Shown one piece after another: positions 50,919 through 58,405 of a stretch of 64,000 nucleotides of DNA. Origin of the DNA: Myxococcaceae bacterium (GTDB taxonomy: Bacteria; Myxococcota; Myxococcia; Myxococcales; Myxococcaceae); contig JAEUJQ010000083.1 of assembly GCA_016793095.1 (NCBI GenBank), forward strand, positions 124,001 through 188,000, read 5' to 3'. The notes under the pieces were generated by a model. The model saw only the letters and a program-made list of their open reading frames with translations, had not been told where the DNA came from and did no database searches. A program made the position numbers and the translations under genes. Position 1 is the first letter of the stretch. The number at the start of each line of letters is the position of its first letter.

Positions 50919-51469
50919 GCTGCCCTCCGTGCTGCCTTCGTCGCGGCGATGCGGAGCCGCAGCGGGCCGCCCGCCAAAGCCTCAGGGGTCGGCGTGTTGA
51001 GCAGCTCGACGACGGTGGCCTGCCCCTTCACGACGGCGTGACGGGCGACCCCGAACTCCTCGGCCGCCTCGACGCCAGCGCCCTTGCCGCCGGTGCAGAG
51101 CGCGAACACCGCGGCCTGTTGGGACGGCGTCAGGGTCGGCCAGAGCGCCTGAAGCCGGTGCAGGGCGATGGGGCCGAGCTCGTGGCGCCCGTTCGCCTGG
51201 TGCCGCTCCAGCGCGCGAAGGTCGACGTGCTCCGCGGCCCTCCCGTTCCACCTGTCGTCGCCCACGTACCGCTTCACTGCGTTGCTCGCGTGGTGGCGGT
51301 ACTGCTCGGGCCCGACACCGAAGCCCCTCTGGTGGGCCAGCCATGACTGCACGAGCACGTCCTGAGCGACGTCGTCGGTCCACAGCTCGGCGCGGCGTCT
51401 CGTCGCTCGCCGTGCGGCCGACCTCGAGCACGCCACCATCACGGACCAGTTGCAGGGCAGGGCGCTCAT
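50915..51469 (-). CDS. Sigma-70-like (ECF-type) phage protein
   Basis: 184 residues from ATG 51469. Residues about 24-46 (ELWTDDVAQDVLVQSWLAHQ) resemble sigma region 2.2 (D-x-x-Q-D-x-x-x-x-x-W). Residues about 110-150 (WPTLTPSQQAAVFALCTGGK-GAGVEAAEEFGVARHAVVKGQ) resemble region 4.2. The size is that of ECF sigma factors. It could redirect host RNA polymerase to phage promoters. The region-4 recognition helix is weaker than in true sigmas. Confidence 0.55.
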   Translation of the reverse strand: MSALPCNWSVMVACSRSAARRATRRRAELWTDDVAQDVLVQSWLAHQRGFGVGPEQYRHHASNAVKRYVGDDRWNGRAAEHVDLRALERHQANGRHELGPIALHRLQALWPTLTPSQQAAVFALCTGGKGAGVEAAEEFGVARHAVVKGQATVVELLNTPTPEALAGGPLRLRIAATKAARRAA

Positions 51470-51849
51470 CGCCCACCTCCGAAGAGCTCCGCCTGCCCGG
51501 CCCGCCGCTCCGTTCGCAGCTTCGCGAGCTCGGCGGTGAGGCGGGCGATCTCCTCTGCCTGGTGCCTGATGAGCTCGGCAGCGGACTGGCGCCGGCGCTC
51601 GGTGCGCTTCTCGGGCTCGGGAGCGTGCGGGAGGAGCCGGTACTCGAAGGCGGTGTCGCTCCCTCCGACCGACCGGCACTCGTAGTCGATGGGCCTGTCA
51701 CCGTCGGCCCCGCGGCGAATTTCGTGGAGCCTCGCTGGGAAGCGCGAGCCGCCGACCTCGGCGAGTTGCGCCGCGGCGTACCAGGCTCCGTCAGCCATGA
51801 AGGCGCGGAGCCGCGCGCACTTCGTGTCGGCCTTCGCCGGGCGGCTCAT
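51466..51849 (-). CDS. Winged-helix protein with C-terminal coiled coil
   Basis: 127 residues from ATG 51849. KCARLRAFMADGAWYAAAQL-AEVGGSRFPARLHEIRRG and an FEYRLLP wing form a winged-helix domain. RRRQSAAELIRHQAEEIARL-TAELAKLRTERR is a coiled coil. Coupled to the LexA-like gene by a 4-base overlap. Possibly its co-regulator. Confidence 0.65.
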   Translation of the reverse strand: MSRPAKADTKCARLRAFMADGAWYAAAQLAEVGGSRFPARLHEIRRGADGDRPIDYECRSVGGSDTAFEYRLLPHAPEPEKRTERRRQSAAELIRHQAEEIARLTAELAKLRTERRAGQAELFGGGR

Positions 51850-52121
51850 GCTGCCCTCGCAGGCGCGAGCCACCGCAGGCCAGCCGGCGTGACGCTGAGG
51901 CTGCGCGCCGAACCAGCGATGCGCTTCAGCCAGCCGTGCTTCGTCAGCGCGGCGAGGTGGTCGGCGACGCCGTTGTTGCTCGCGATGCCCAGCTCCTCGC
52001 CGAGCTCGCGGAACGTCGGCGCGACGCCGAGCTCGGCGCGCAACCGCTCGATGGTGGCCAGCACCTCGAGCTGCCGTGGGGTGGGTGAGGGCGCGCTCCG
52101 CGCCTCCGAACGACGGTTCAT
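51846..52121 (-). CDS. LexA-like repressor with DNA-binding domain only
   Basis: 91 residues from ATG 52121; GGAGGAGG lies 8 bases upstream. TPRQLEVLATIERLRAELGV-APTFRELGEELGIASNNGV, then HLAALTKHGWLKRIAGSARS, is the LexA winged-helix domain almost end to end. The S24 autoprotease domain (about 110 residues in LexA) is missing, so RecA-triggered self-cleavage is impossible. A LexA-type operator lies 27 bases upstream. First gene of the leftward early operon. Confidence 0.82.
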   Translation of the reverse strand: MNRRSEARSAPSPTPRQLEVLATIERLRAELGVAPTFRELGEELGIASNNGVADHLAALTKHGWLKRIAGSARSLSVTPAGLRWLAPARAA

Positions 52122-52147
52122 CTGGTGCCTCCTCCCGCGCAGACTTC

Positions 52148-52165
52148 GCTGAACGTCGGTTCAGC
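52148..52165. promoter_or_regulatory. LexA-type operator upstream of the early operon
   Basis: GCTGAACGTCGGTTCAGC is a perfect 7+4+7 palindrome containing GAAC-N4-GTTC. It matches the published Myxococcus LexA consensus CTRHAMRYBYGTTCAGS at 16 of 17 positions. It would let host LexA, the phage LexA-like protein, or both, control the early operon. Confidence 0.8.
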
Positions 52166-52180
52166 GTCGAGGTGCGCGCC

Positions 52181-52246
52181 CTTGGACCTGCTTTGGACCT
52201 GAAACGGTGTGAAACGGACTGAAAGGGTGTGCAGCGGTGGAAACGC
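52181..52246. repeat. Right copy of integrase arm-type repeat
   Basis: Same order as the left copy: two TTGGACCT units, then CGGTGTGA-like units. A second short cluster (AAACGGTGTGA ... GAAGCGGTGGAAACG) lies at about 52273-52308. No gene is seen between 52122 and 52314; this stretch holds only the operator and these repeats. Confidence 0.6.
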
Positions 52247-52314
52247 GCGTGCAGCCAAACGCACGAGAACTCAAACGGTGTGACTCAGTGCGAAGCGGTG
52301 GAAACGCAGCGGAG

Positions 52315-52371
52315 CGCCTTCACACGGCGGGGGTCCCAGGTTCGAAACCTGGTGTGCCCACAACGGAAACC
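52315..52371. repeat. attR: 57-bp prophage attachment core
   Basis: Identical to 15750-15806. It carries only the 3' half of tRNA-Val (anticodon arm to acceptor 3' strand); upstream sequence cannot form the 5' half, so it is not a functional tRNA. Confidence 0.95.
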
Positions 52372-52397
52372 TCTCGGGAAACCGGGGGGTTTTCGCG
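52370..52397 (+). terminator. Original host terminator of tRNA-Val
   Basis: CCTCTCGG pairs with CCGGGGGG (8 bp, two G-T pairs) around loop GAAA, then TTTT. Integration separated it from the functional tRNA; the phage copy at 15805-15831 now serves instead. Confidence 0.65.
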
Positions 52398-52425
52398 TTT
52401 TCAGGGCGTGCGCTACCGTCATCGC

Positions 52426-53136
52426 ATGCGGCTCCTTCCGGGCGTGGCGCTGGTCCTCTGGGTGACTGCCGCCTCAGCGCAGGTCTACACGTGGACCGAC
52501 CAGGACGGCGTCGTTCACTACACCGACAACCCCAACTCGGTGCCGGCGAAGGCGAAGGCGCGGGTGACCGAGGGCGCAGAGATCAGCACCGTGAAGTCGT
52601 CGGCCGGCCCGCAGGCGCCGGTGGCTGTCGCGGTCCCGCCCGCTCCCGTTTCCCCGGGCCCCCTCGAGGACCCGGGCCGGCTCGAGCGTGAGTGGCGCCG
52701 CGCCTTTCGCGAGCTGAACGAGCGCATCGCCCGCCTCGAGGACGAGATCGAGCTCGACCGCAAGAAGGTCGAAGAGGTGGACGGCCTGCCCGTCGCTGCG
52801 CGCTACCAGTGCGTGCACGGGTTCGGGCGCTGGCTGGGCTGGGGTGGCCTCGTTCCACCAGTCGTTGGCTCAGGCAGCTCGGTCTCCGTGGGCGCCACCA
52901 GTCAGGGCCTTCCCGGCTTCACCGTCAACGGGGGAGTCGTCGTTCATCAGACCACGCAGGTCGTCAACTCGGGGATCGCCACGGCGCCGTGCCTCTTCAC
53001 GCTGAACCCGGAGTTCGAGCGCGCGAAGGAGCGGCTCGAGCTCAACCGGAAGGCGCTGGTCCGGGCGAAGGGCGAGCTGGCCGATCTCGATCGGCGCGCC
53101 TCGTTCGAGGCCGTTCCCCGCGAGTGGCGTCGTTGA
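52426..53136 (+). CDS. Exported DUF4124-domain protein
   Basis: 236 residues from ATG 52426. Signal peptide LLPGVALVLWVTAASA, then the DUF4124 core QVYTWTDQDGVVHYTDNPNS at 20-39. A coiled coil follows (ELNERIARLEDEIELDRKKV) and a second helical part at the C-terminus. DUF4124 proteins are periplasmic or surface proteins of unknown role. TACCGT at 52414-52419, 6 bases before the ATG, suggests leaderless transcription. Confidence 0.85.
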   Translation: MRLLPGVALVLWVTAASAQVYTWTDQDGVVHYTDNPNSVPAKAKARVTEGAEISTVKSSAGPQAPVAVAVPPAPVSPGPLEDPGRLEREWRRAFRELNERIARLEDEIELDRKKVEEVDGLPVAARYQCVHGFGRWLGWGGLVPPVVGSGSSVSVGATSQGLPGFTVNGGVVVHQTTQVVNSGIATAPCLFTLNPEFERAKERLELNRKALVRAKGELADLDRRASFEAVPREWRR

Positions 53137-53157
53137 TAGAGACGCCCCCGTTCAACC

Positions 53158-53231
53158 GGTCCCATAGCTCAGTTGGATAGAGCGGCGGTTTCCTAAACCG
53201 CAGGTCGCAGGTTCGATTCCTGCTGGGATCA
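53158..53231 (+). tRNA. tRNA-Arg(CCT)
   Basis: 74 nt. Acceptor GGTCCCA/TGGGATC (one G-T pair), discriminator A; D stem GCTC/GAGC; anticodon stem GCGGT/ACCGC with loop TTCCTAA (anticodon CCT); T stem GCAGG/CCTGC with loop TTCGATT. CCA not encoded, in line with the CCA-adding enzyme gene 26 bases downstream. Confidence 0.95.
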
Positions 53232-53256
53232 CTCCTCTGGAGAAGCGAGGCCCGCG

Positions 53257-54474
53257 GTGAAGCAGAAGAGCGCGCTGCTGCTCGAGCGGGCCGTCGTTCC
53301 ACCGGCGGTGCTCGAGGTCGTGCAGGGCCTCGTCACGGCCGGACACGAGGCGTTTCTGGTCGGCGGCTGCGTTCGGGACATCTTGCGGGAGCAGCCGCCG
53401 AAGGACTTCGACATCGCGACCAGCGCGCGCCCCGAGGAGGTGCAGCGCGCCTTCCGCCGCGTCATCCCCACCGGCATCGAGCACGGCACGGTGACGGTCG
53501 TGGTGCGGGGCGTCCACGTCGAGGTCACCACCTTCCGCGCCGAGGCGGACTACCTCGATGGGCGGCGTCCCTCGAAGGTCGAGTTTCACACCGACATCGA
53601 GGCCGATCTCTCGCGCCGCGACTTCACCATCAACGCCATGGCCTGGGATCCGGTCGGCAAGCGGCTGGTGGATCCGTTCGGTGGTCGCGACGATCTGGCC
53701 TCACGGACGATCCGCTGCGTGCGCAGCGCCATGGAGCGCTTCCTCGAAGACGGCCTGCGCGCGATGCGGGCCGTGCGGTTTGCGACGGTGCTGGACTTCG
53801 CGATCGCGCCTGAGACCGAGGCAGCGATCCCGCAGACGCTCCACGTCTTCCGCAAGGTCGCCATGGAGCGCATCAACCAGGAGTTCACCCGGCTCCTGCT
53901 CGCGCCTCACGTCGCGCAGGGCCTGACGCTCACGCGCCGCACCGGCCTGCTGGGTCAGTTCCTGCCCGAGGCCGAGGCAACGGAGCCGAGCGCGGTGGCC
54001 CGAGCGCCCGCGGACCTCGCGATCCGGCTCGCCGTCCTCCTCCATCACGCCGCCGGGGTGAAGGACGTCGTGCTGCGCCTCAAGTACCCGGTGAAGGTCG
54101 CGACCGACACGGCCCATCTGGTCGAACACCTGGACCTGCCGGCCGCCGACGCCCCTGACGCGCAGCTGCGCCGGTGGCTCGCGACGGTGAAGCCAGAGCA
54201 CGCGCCCTCGATCCTCGACGCGGCCGGGGCCCTGGGCGGCTCCGTCGCGACCCTGATGGACCGCAGCGCCGCGCTCATCGCCTCCAACCCGCCGCTCTCG
54301 ACGAAGGCCCTCGCCCTCAACGGCGGGCAGATCATGAAGGTGCTGAACGTCGGCCCTTCTCCCATCGTCGGCCAGGCCACCGCCTTTCTGCTCGACCGCG
54401 TCCTCGACGAGCCCTCCCTCAACACGCCCGCTGCGCTGGAGTCCCTGCTCGCAGGGTGGAAGCCGCCCGCCTGA
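53257..54474 (+). CDS. cca: CCA-adding tRNA nucleotidyltransferase / poly(A) polymerase family
   Basis: 405 residues from GTG 53257. Class II nucleotidyltransferase head: FLVGGCVRDILREQPPKDFD with catalytic D50 and D52, RRDFTINAMAWDP, and the nucleotide-selecting ERFLEDGLRAMRAVRFATVL. It adds or repairs CCA at tRNA 3' ends; poly(A) polymerase activity cannot be excluded from sequence. Both host tRNAs and the phage tRNA here lack encoded CCA. Confidence 0.9.
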   Translation: MKQKSALLLERAVVPPAVLEVVQGLVTAGHEAFLVGGCVRDILREQPPKDFDIATSARPEEVQRAFRRVIPTGIEHGTVTVVVRGVHVEVTTFRAEADYLDGRRPSKVEFHTDIEADLSRRDFTINAMAWDPVGKRLVDPFGGRDDLASRTIRCVRSAMERFLEDGLRAMRAVRFATVLDFAIAPETEAAIPQTLHVFRKVAMERINQEFTRLLLAPHVAQGLTLTRRTGLLGQFLPEAEATEPSAVARAPADLAIRLAVLLHHAAGVKDVVLRLKYPVKVATDTAHLVEHLDLPAADAPDAQLRRWLATVKPEHAPSILDAAGALGGSVATLMDRSAALIASNPPLSTKALALNGGQIMKVLNVGPSPIVGQATAFLLDRVLDEPSLNTPAALESLLAGWKPPA

Positions 54475-54740
54475 TCGCCATCAATCGCGACTCCACAGGG
54501 TTTCCCACACCGGCGCGGTGCGTCCACGGGCTCGAGCCGGCCGCCTTCTGAACAGGGTGTGGGCGGGTGGCTCGGATTCACCACAAAGGCTGAAACATCA
54601 ATAAGTTGTGCTGTGGATTGCGCCCGACGGACGACGTCACGTCCCCGTGACGCGCCGTGTAGGCTCCAGTGGGCTTCCTGTGGAAAACCCCGCCTGTCGA
54701 GGGGCTTTCAGGAACCAGAAGCCTGTGGCATCGACCCCGC
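54475..54740. other. Gene-free stretch with several DnaA-box-like 9-mers
   Basis: No gene seen. Four 9-mers near TTATCCACA occur: TTTCCCACA (54501), TTCACCACA (54577), TGTGGATTG (54612, reverse) and TGTGGAAAA (54679, reverse; 8 of 9). They surround a locally AT-rich run at about 54590-54606. They may bind DnaA, but the origin is not claimed. Confidence 0.35.
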
Positions 54741-55793
54741 ATGCGCGTCGTGGTGGCCATGTCAGGAGGCGTCGATTCCTCATCGGCGGCGGCCTTGCTG
54801 AAGGAGCAGGGGCACGAGGTGATCGGCATGACGCTGCGGGTCTGGAGCGATGACTCCGCGGCCCGCTGTGGGAGCTGCTGCAGCCCCGACGACATCGACG
54901 ACGCGCGTCGGGTGGCGGAGCGCCTCGGCATTCCCTTCTACGTCGCGAACGTCGAGGAGCTCTTCAAGGAGCGCGTCGTCACCCCGTTCGTGCAGAGCTA
55001 CCTCTCGGGGCGCACGCCGATCCCCTGCGTGTCCTGCAACGAAGACGTGAAGTTCGGCTTCCTGCTGAAGCGGGCGCGGTCGCTCGGGGCGAAGCTGGCG
55101 ACGGGGCACTACGCGCGCATCAAGGAGCGCGAGGACGGGCAGTTCGAGCTGCTCCGGGGCGCCGACCCTGCGAAGGATCAGAGCTACTTCCTCTTCACCC
55201 TCGGCCAGCACGAGCTGAAGGATCTGCTGTTCCCGGTCGGCGGTCTGACGAAGGCCGAGGTGCGCGAGCTCGCGGCGCGGCACCAGCTCGTCACCAGCGC
55301 CAAGCCCGAGAGCATGGAGATCTGCTTCGTCCCCGACGGCGACTACGCGGGCTTCGTCGAGAAGGTGGCAGGGCCGCAGCCGAAGGGCGAGGTCGTCTCG
55401 CAGGACGGAACGGTGCTGGGCGAGCACGACGGCATTCACCGCTTCACCATCGGCCAGCGTCGTGGCCTGCCGATGCCCGCCCAGGGCGAGCCGCGGTACG
55501 TGCAGCGAATCGACGCGTCCTCGCGGAAGGTGGTGGTGGGCCCCGCTGACGTGATCGCCCGTGAGTCCTTCCTCCTGCTCCGGCCGCGCTGGGTTGCTGG
55601 CGAGACGCCGGTCGATCGACCGCTCCAGGTGCGCATTCGCCACCGGCACCTGGGCGCGAAGGGCCGCGTGACGCTCGACGCCGACGGTCACGTCGCCGTG
55701 AAGCTCGACGCGCCCGTGAAGGCGGTGACGCCCGGGCAGGCGGCCGTCTTCTACGACGACGAGGCGGTCGTTGGCGGTGGGTGGATCCTGTGA
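54741..55793 (+). CDS. mnmA: tRNA-specific 2-thiouridylase
   Basis: 350 residues from ATG 54741. The PP-loop SGGVDSS is at 8-14. Catalytic Cys 99 ([12 protein letters not shown]) and Cys 195 ([13 protein letters not shown]) are present, as are GHYAR and KDQSYFLF. It makes 2-thiouridine at tRNA wobble position 34 using ATP and a sulfur relay. Ends in GTGA overlap with the next lipoprotein gene. Confidence 0.95.
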   Translation: MRVVVAMSGGVDSSSAAALLKEQGHEVIGMTLRVWSDDSAARCGSCCSPDDIDDARRVAERLGIPFYVANVEELFKERVVTPFVQSYLSGRTPIPCVSCNEDVKFGFLLKRARSLGAKLATGHYARIKEREDGQFELLRGADPAKDQSYFLFTLGQHELKDLLFPVGGLTKAEVRELAARHQLVTSAKPESMEICFVPDGDYAGFVEKVAGPQPKGEVVSQDGTVLGEHDGIHRFTIGQRRGLPMPAQGEPRYVQRIDASSRKVVVGPADVIARESFLLLRPRWVAGETPVDRPLQVRIRHRHLGAKGRVTLDADGHVAVKLDAPVKAVTPGQAAVFYDDEAVVGGGWIL

Positions 55794-56545
55794 CGTTGCT
55801 TCGCGCGGTCGCCGTGCTGCTCCTGACCGCCGGGTGCCCGAAGCCTCAGAACACGCCGGTGTGCGGCCTCCACTCCGCGGCGGCGCCGTTGCTGATGCAG
55901 GGCGAGGTCGAGCGACCGGTCGCCGTGGGCTCGCGGCTGGGGTTGACGGACCGGGTCAAGGCGCAGGGGCCGACGTTGCTCGAGTGCTTCGGCGGAGCGC
56001 TTCGCGTGCTGGAGAAGGGCGACGCGGTCGTGATCGGCGAGCTGGTCGAGGCACGCATCGAGGCGGTCGCCGTCGACCGCTACGTGCTCGAGGGCCTGAA
56101 GCTGAAGAAGCTCGAGAACGCCGCGGCGGTCGCGGTGCAGGCCCGGTACACCGACACGCGCTTCACGCCAGCGAGCGCGCTGGCCTCGAATGAGCCGACC
56201 ACCAGCGACTACCTGCGCGCGTTCTTCACCCCCGACGGCCTCGCGACACTGGGCGCCGGTCCGAAGGCCGAGGGCCCCTCCACGCTCCCGCCTCCTTCTC
56301 GTCGCGTCGCCGTGCCGAACGTGCACGCCGGGCCGCTGGGCTCCTCGCTGCGCCGGCTCGAGGTGGAAGACGAGTTCATCTTCGCCGAGACCGACGATCT
56401 GGCGACCGCGGTGTTGCTCGAAGACGGCATCTACGATCTGGGCCGGACGGTCCGCCTGTACCTGCCAGACGGGGCCGAGGCCACGCTGGTGGACGAGGGC
56501 CAGAAGCTCGAGCTGGAAGGACCCATGGACGTGCGGCTGCGTTGA
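55790..56545 (+). CDS. Lipoprotein of unknown function
   Basis: 251 residues from GTG 55790 (GTGA overlap; GTG 55781 is an alternative). Signal [16 protein letters not shown] ends in lipobox LTAGC. The mature protein is beta-rich ([40 protein letters not shown]). No domain recognised. Confidence 0.75.
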   Translation: MTLLRAVAVLLLTAGCPKPQNTPVCGLHSAAAPLLMQGEVERPVAVGSRLGLTDRVKAQGPTLLECFGGALRVLEKGDAVVIGELVEARIEAVAVDRYVLEGLKLKKLENAAAVAVQARYTDTRFTPASALASNEPTTSDYLRAFFTPDGLATLGAGPKAEGPSTLPPPSRRVAVPNVHAGPLGSSLRRLEVEDEFIFAETDDLATAVLLEDGIYDLGRTVRLYLPDGAEATLVDEGQKLELEGPMDVRLR

Positions 56546-56588
56546 CGTCGCTCAAGTTCGAGGCGCGTTCGGGTAGAGTCGGTCGCTC

Positions 56589-57536
56589 ATGCGCGTTTCA
56601 TCAGCTGTCCTCATCGGTGGAGTCGTCGGCTTCAGTCTCTCCCTCGCATCGTGCGGACCGACCACCGCAGCCTGTGGGCCGGGCACCTGTAACGGGTGCT
56701 GCGACTCGAATGGTGAGTGCCTCGCGGGGACGGCAATCTTCGAGTGCGGCAGCGGCGGGGCGATGTGCACCGCGTGCCAACCCAACGAGCTGTGCGTCGA
56801 GGGCGCCTGCGGGCTCTTCCCGGGTGGGCAGTACGACGGGAGCTTTCCGGGCGGGCGGGACGGCTCGATCAACTACGACGCGGGGCTCTTCGACGGCGGT
56901 CCGATGATCGACGCCGGCACCGACGCAGGTCGGCCGGACGCTGGCGGCATGATGGACGCTGGGCGCCCCGACGCTGGCGTGGACGCGGGCGCAGGGGGTG
57001 GTTCTGCAGGGGGCGCCGGTGGAGGCATGGCGGGGGGCGCGGGTGGCGGGATGTCGGGCGGAATGGCCGGCGGCTCCGCGGGTGGAATGGCCGGCGGCTC
57101 CGCGGGTGGAATGGCCGGCGGCACCGCAGGCGGAATGGCGGGCGGCTCCGCAGGCGGAATGGCGGGCGGCTCCGCGGGTGGAATGGCAGGCGGCTCCGCA
57201 GGCGGAATGGCGGGCGGGTCGGCGGGTGGAATGGCAGGCGGCGCGGGCGGCGGTGCGGCCATGCCCGACGCGGGCCCGCCGGTGTCCTTCATGAGCGACG
57301 TGGCCCCGATCTTCTCGAGCTACTGCGCGGGCTGTCACCCGAGCCGGCCCACCTACTCCGATGCGCGCGCGCGCGTGGTTCCGTTCAACCCGCCGGCGAG
57401 CCTCATTTTCCAGAAGATCACCGGCACCCAGTCCTCAGGAGGCCCGATGCCGCCGGGAGCCCAGCTGTCCATCGATGATCCGGCCGCGACGCTCACCATC
57501 GAGCGGTGGATCCTCCAGGGCGCGCTGAACAACTGA
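56589..57536 (+). CDS. Secreted lipoprotein with Gly-rich repeats and cytochrome-like CxxCH
   Basis: 315 residues. Signal peptide with lipobox SLASC; a Cys-rich N-terminal part (CGPGTCNGCCDSNGEC). An Asp-Ala-Gly linker follows, then an 8-residue repeat GGMAGGSA (about 7-8 copies). The C-terminal domain has heme site YCAGCHPS and MPPG at about 291, like single-heme cytochrome-c domains of the PSCyt1/planctomycete type. Probably an outer-surface electron-transfer or sensor protein. Confidence 0.8.
   Translation: MRVSSAVLIGGVVGFSLSLASCGPTTAACGPGTCNGCCDSNGECLAGTAIFECGSGGAMCTACQPNELCVEGACGLFPGGQYDGSFPGGRDGSINYDAGLFDGGPMIDAGTDAGRPDAGGMMDAGRPDAGVDAGAGGGSAGGAGGGMAGGAGGGMSGGMAGGSAGGMAGGSAGGMAGGTAGGMAGGSAGGMAGGSAGGMAGGSAGGMAGGSAGGMAGGAGGGAAMPDAGPPVSFMSDVAPIFSSYCAGCHPSRPTYSDARARVVPFNPPASLIFQKITGTQSSGGPMPPGAQLSIDDPAATLTIERWILQGALNN
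57060..57243 (+). repeat. 24-bp tandem repeat coding for GGMAGGSA
   Basis: About 7.7 copies of a 24-base unit with small changes (ggtggaatggccggcggctc type). The repeat keeps the frame and differs mainly at third positions, so copy number can change without loss of frame. Confidence 0.9.
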
Positions 57537-57570
57537 TCCCTTTCGGGCAGGGGTGTGAGGGCGCGCGAAA

Positions 57571-57598
57571 TTGACGAGGTGCTGCATCGCGCTACCGT
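57571..57598 (+). promoter_or_regulatory. Candidate promoter of the SPOR gene
   Basis: TTGACG (57571-57576), 16-base spacer, TACCGT (57593-57598). The start codon at 57611 lies 12 bases after the -10, so the leader would be only about 5 bases. Confidence 0.5.
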
Positions 57599-57610
57599 TC
57601 GCAACACGTC

Positions 57611-58402
57611 ATGCGCGACTCCCACCGTCTGAAAGAGAAGTACGAGCTGTCCCTCGACAGCCGACAGATCGTCACCCTCACCGTCGTCTCGCTGGTGGTC
57701 CTCGGCGGTGTCTTCGTGTTGGGAGTCGTCGTCGGGAAGAAGCTCGCCCACGAGACGCAGCGCCTCGACCAGCCCGCTGACATCCTCTCGGCGGCTGATC
57801 AGAAGACCGAGGCGCTCGCGCAGGCCGACAAGGCTCCGTCGCTCACCTTCCAGGAAGAGCTGACCGCACGCGCCCCCGAGCCGGCGAAGACGGTCGTCGC
57901 CCTCAAGCCGATGGAGCTCAGGCCCGAGCCATCGAAGCCGCCCGAGGCCGCGAAGCCCGCCGAGCCCGCCAGGGTCGAGGCCGCTGAGCCCAGACCCTCC
58001 GAGCCGAAGCCCGACGAGGTGAAGATCGCCGAGGCGCCCAGGGCCGAGGAGCCGACCCGCCTGCCCGAGACGCCGAAGGCCGAGCCGGTCGCGACGCGCA
58101 CCAATGACGCTGGCGCCCTCAAGGAGGCATTCGGCAAGGCGCAGAAGCCGCCCGAGGCGCCGCCAGAGGGCGGGTGGACGCTGCAGCTCTCGGCGTACCA
58201 GGACAAGGGCGAGGCCGAGCGCTTCGCCGCGGGGCTGCGCGACAAGGGCTACGCGCCGTTCATCATCGAGGCGAACGTGCCCGGCAAGGGCGTCTGGTTC
58301 CGCGTGCGAATGGGCCGGTTCGGGTCGAAGGAAGCCGCGACCACCTACCTGTCGGACTTCAAGCGCGAGACGTCGATCGCCGGCATCGTCACCAACAACT
58401 GA
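57611..58402 (+). CDS. SPOR-domain membrane protein
   Basis: 263 residues. One transmembrane helix at about 21-42 (VTLTVVSLVVLGGVFVLGVV). A Pro/Glu/Ala-rich periplasmic linker (75-180) follows, then a C-terminal SPOR domain (WTLQLSAYQDKGEAERFAAG, GVWFRVRMGRFGSKEAATTY). SPOR domains bind denuded glycan strands at the septum; a cell-division or envelope role is likely. Confidence 0.88.
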   Translation: MRDSHRLKEKYELSLDSRQIVTLTVVSLVVLGGVFVLGVVVGKKLAHETQRLDQPADILSAADQKTEALAQADKAPSLTFQEELTARAPEPAKTVVALKPMELRPEPSKPPEAAKPAEPARVEAAEPRPSEPKPDEVKIAEAPRAEEPTRLPETPKAEPVATRTNDAGALKEAFGKAQKPPEAPPEGGWTLQLSAYQDKGEAERFAAGLRDKGYAPFIIEANVPGKGVWFRVRMGRFGSKEAATTYLSDFKRETSIAGIVTNN

Positions 58403-58405
58403 CGC

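Larger units (their letters stand above)
15750..52371. mobile_element. Siphovirus-type prophage integrated in tRNA-Val
   Basis: 36.6 kb between 57-bp direct repeats, with integrase next to the left end. The genome has a complete module set: integration, repressor, replication, HK97-type packaging and head genes, non-contractile tail genes (tape measure of 716 residues and G/GT chaperones; no sheath, baseplate-wedge or spike genes), and lysis genes. All structural genes look intact; two accessory zinc-ribbon genes are frameshifted. The element may be inducible. Confidence 0.95.

Noticed and set aside
52315-52371. Second tRNA-Val gene
   Set aside because: Only the 3' half is present; the D arm and acceptor 5' strand are missing, so it is attR.
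54475-54740. Chromosomal replication origin
   Set aside because: DnaA-box-like 9-mers exist, but no dnaA, dnaN, gidA or parAB genes are near and skew cannot be judged from this window.
57060-57243. CRISPR-like array
   Set aside because: The repeat is contiguous without spacers and stays in frame as a Gly-rich protein stalk. No CRISPR array was seen anywhere in the window.
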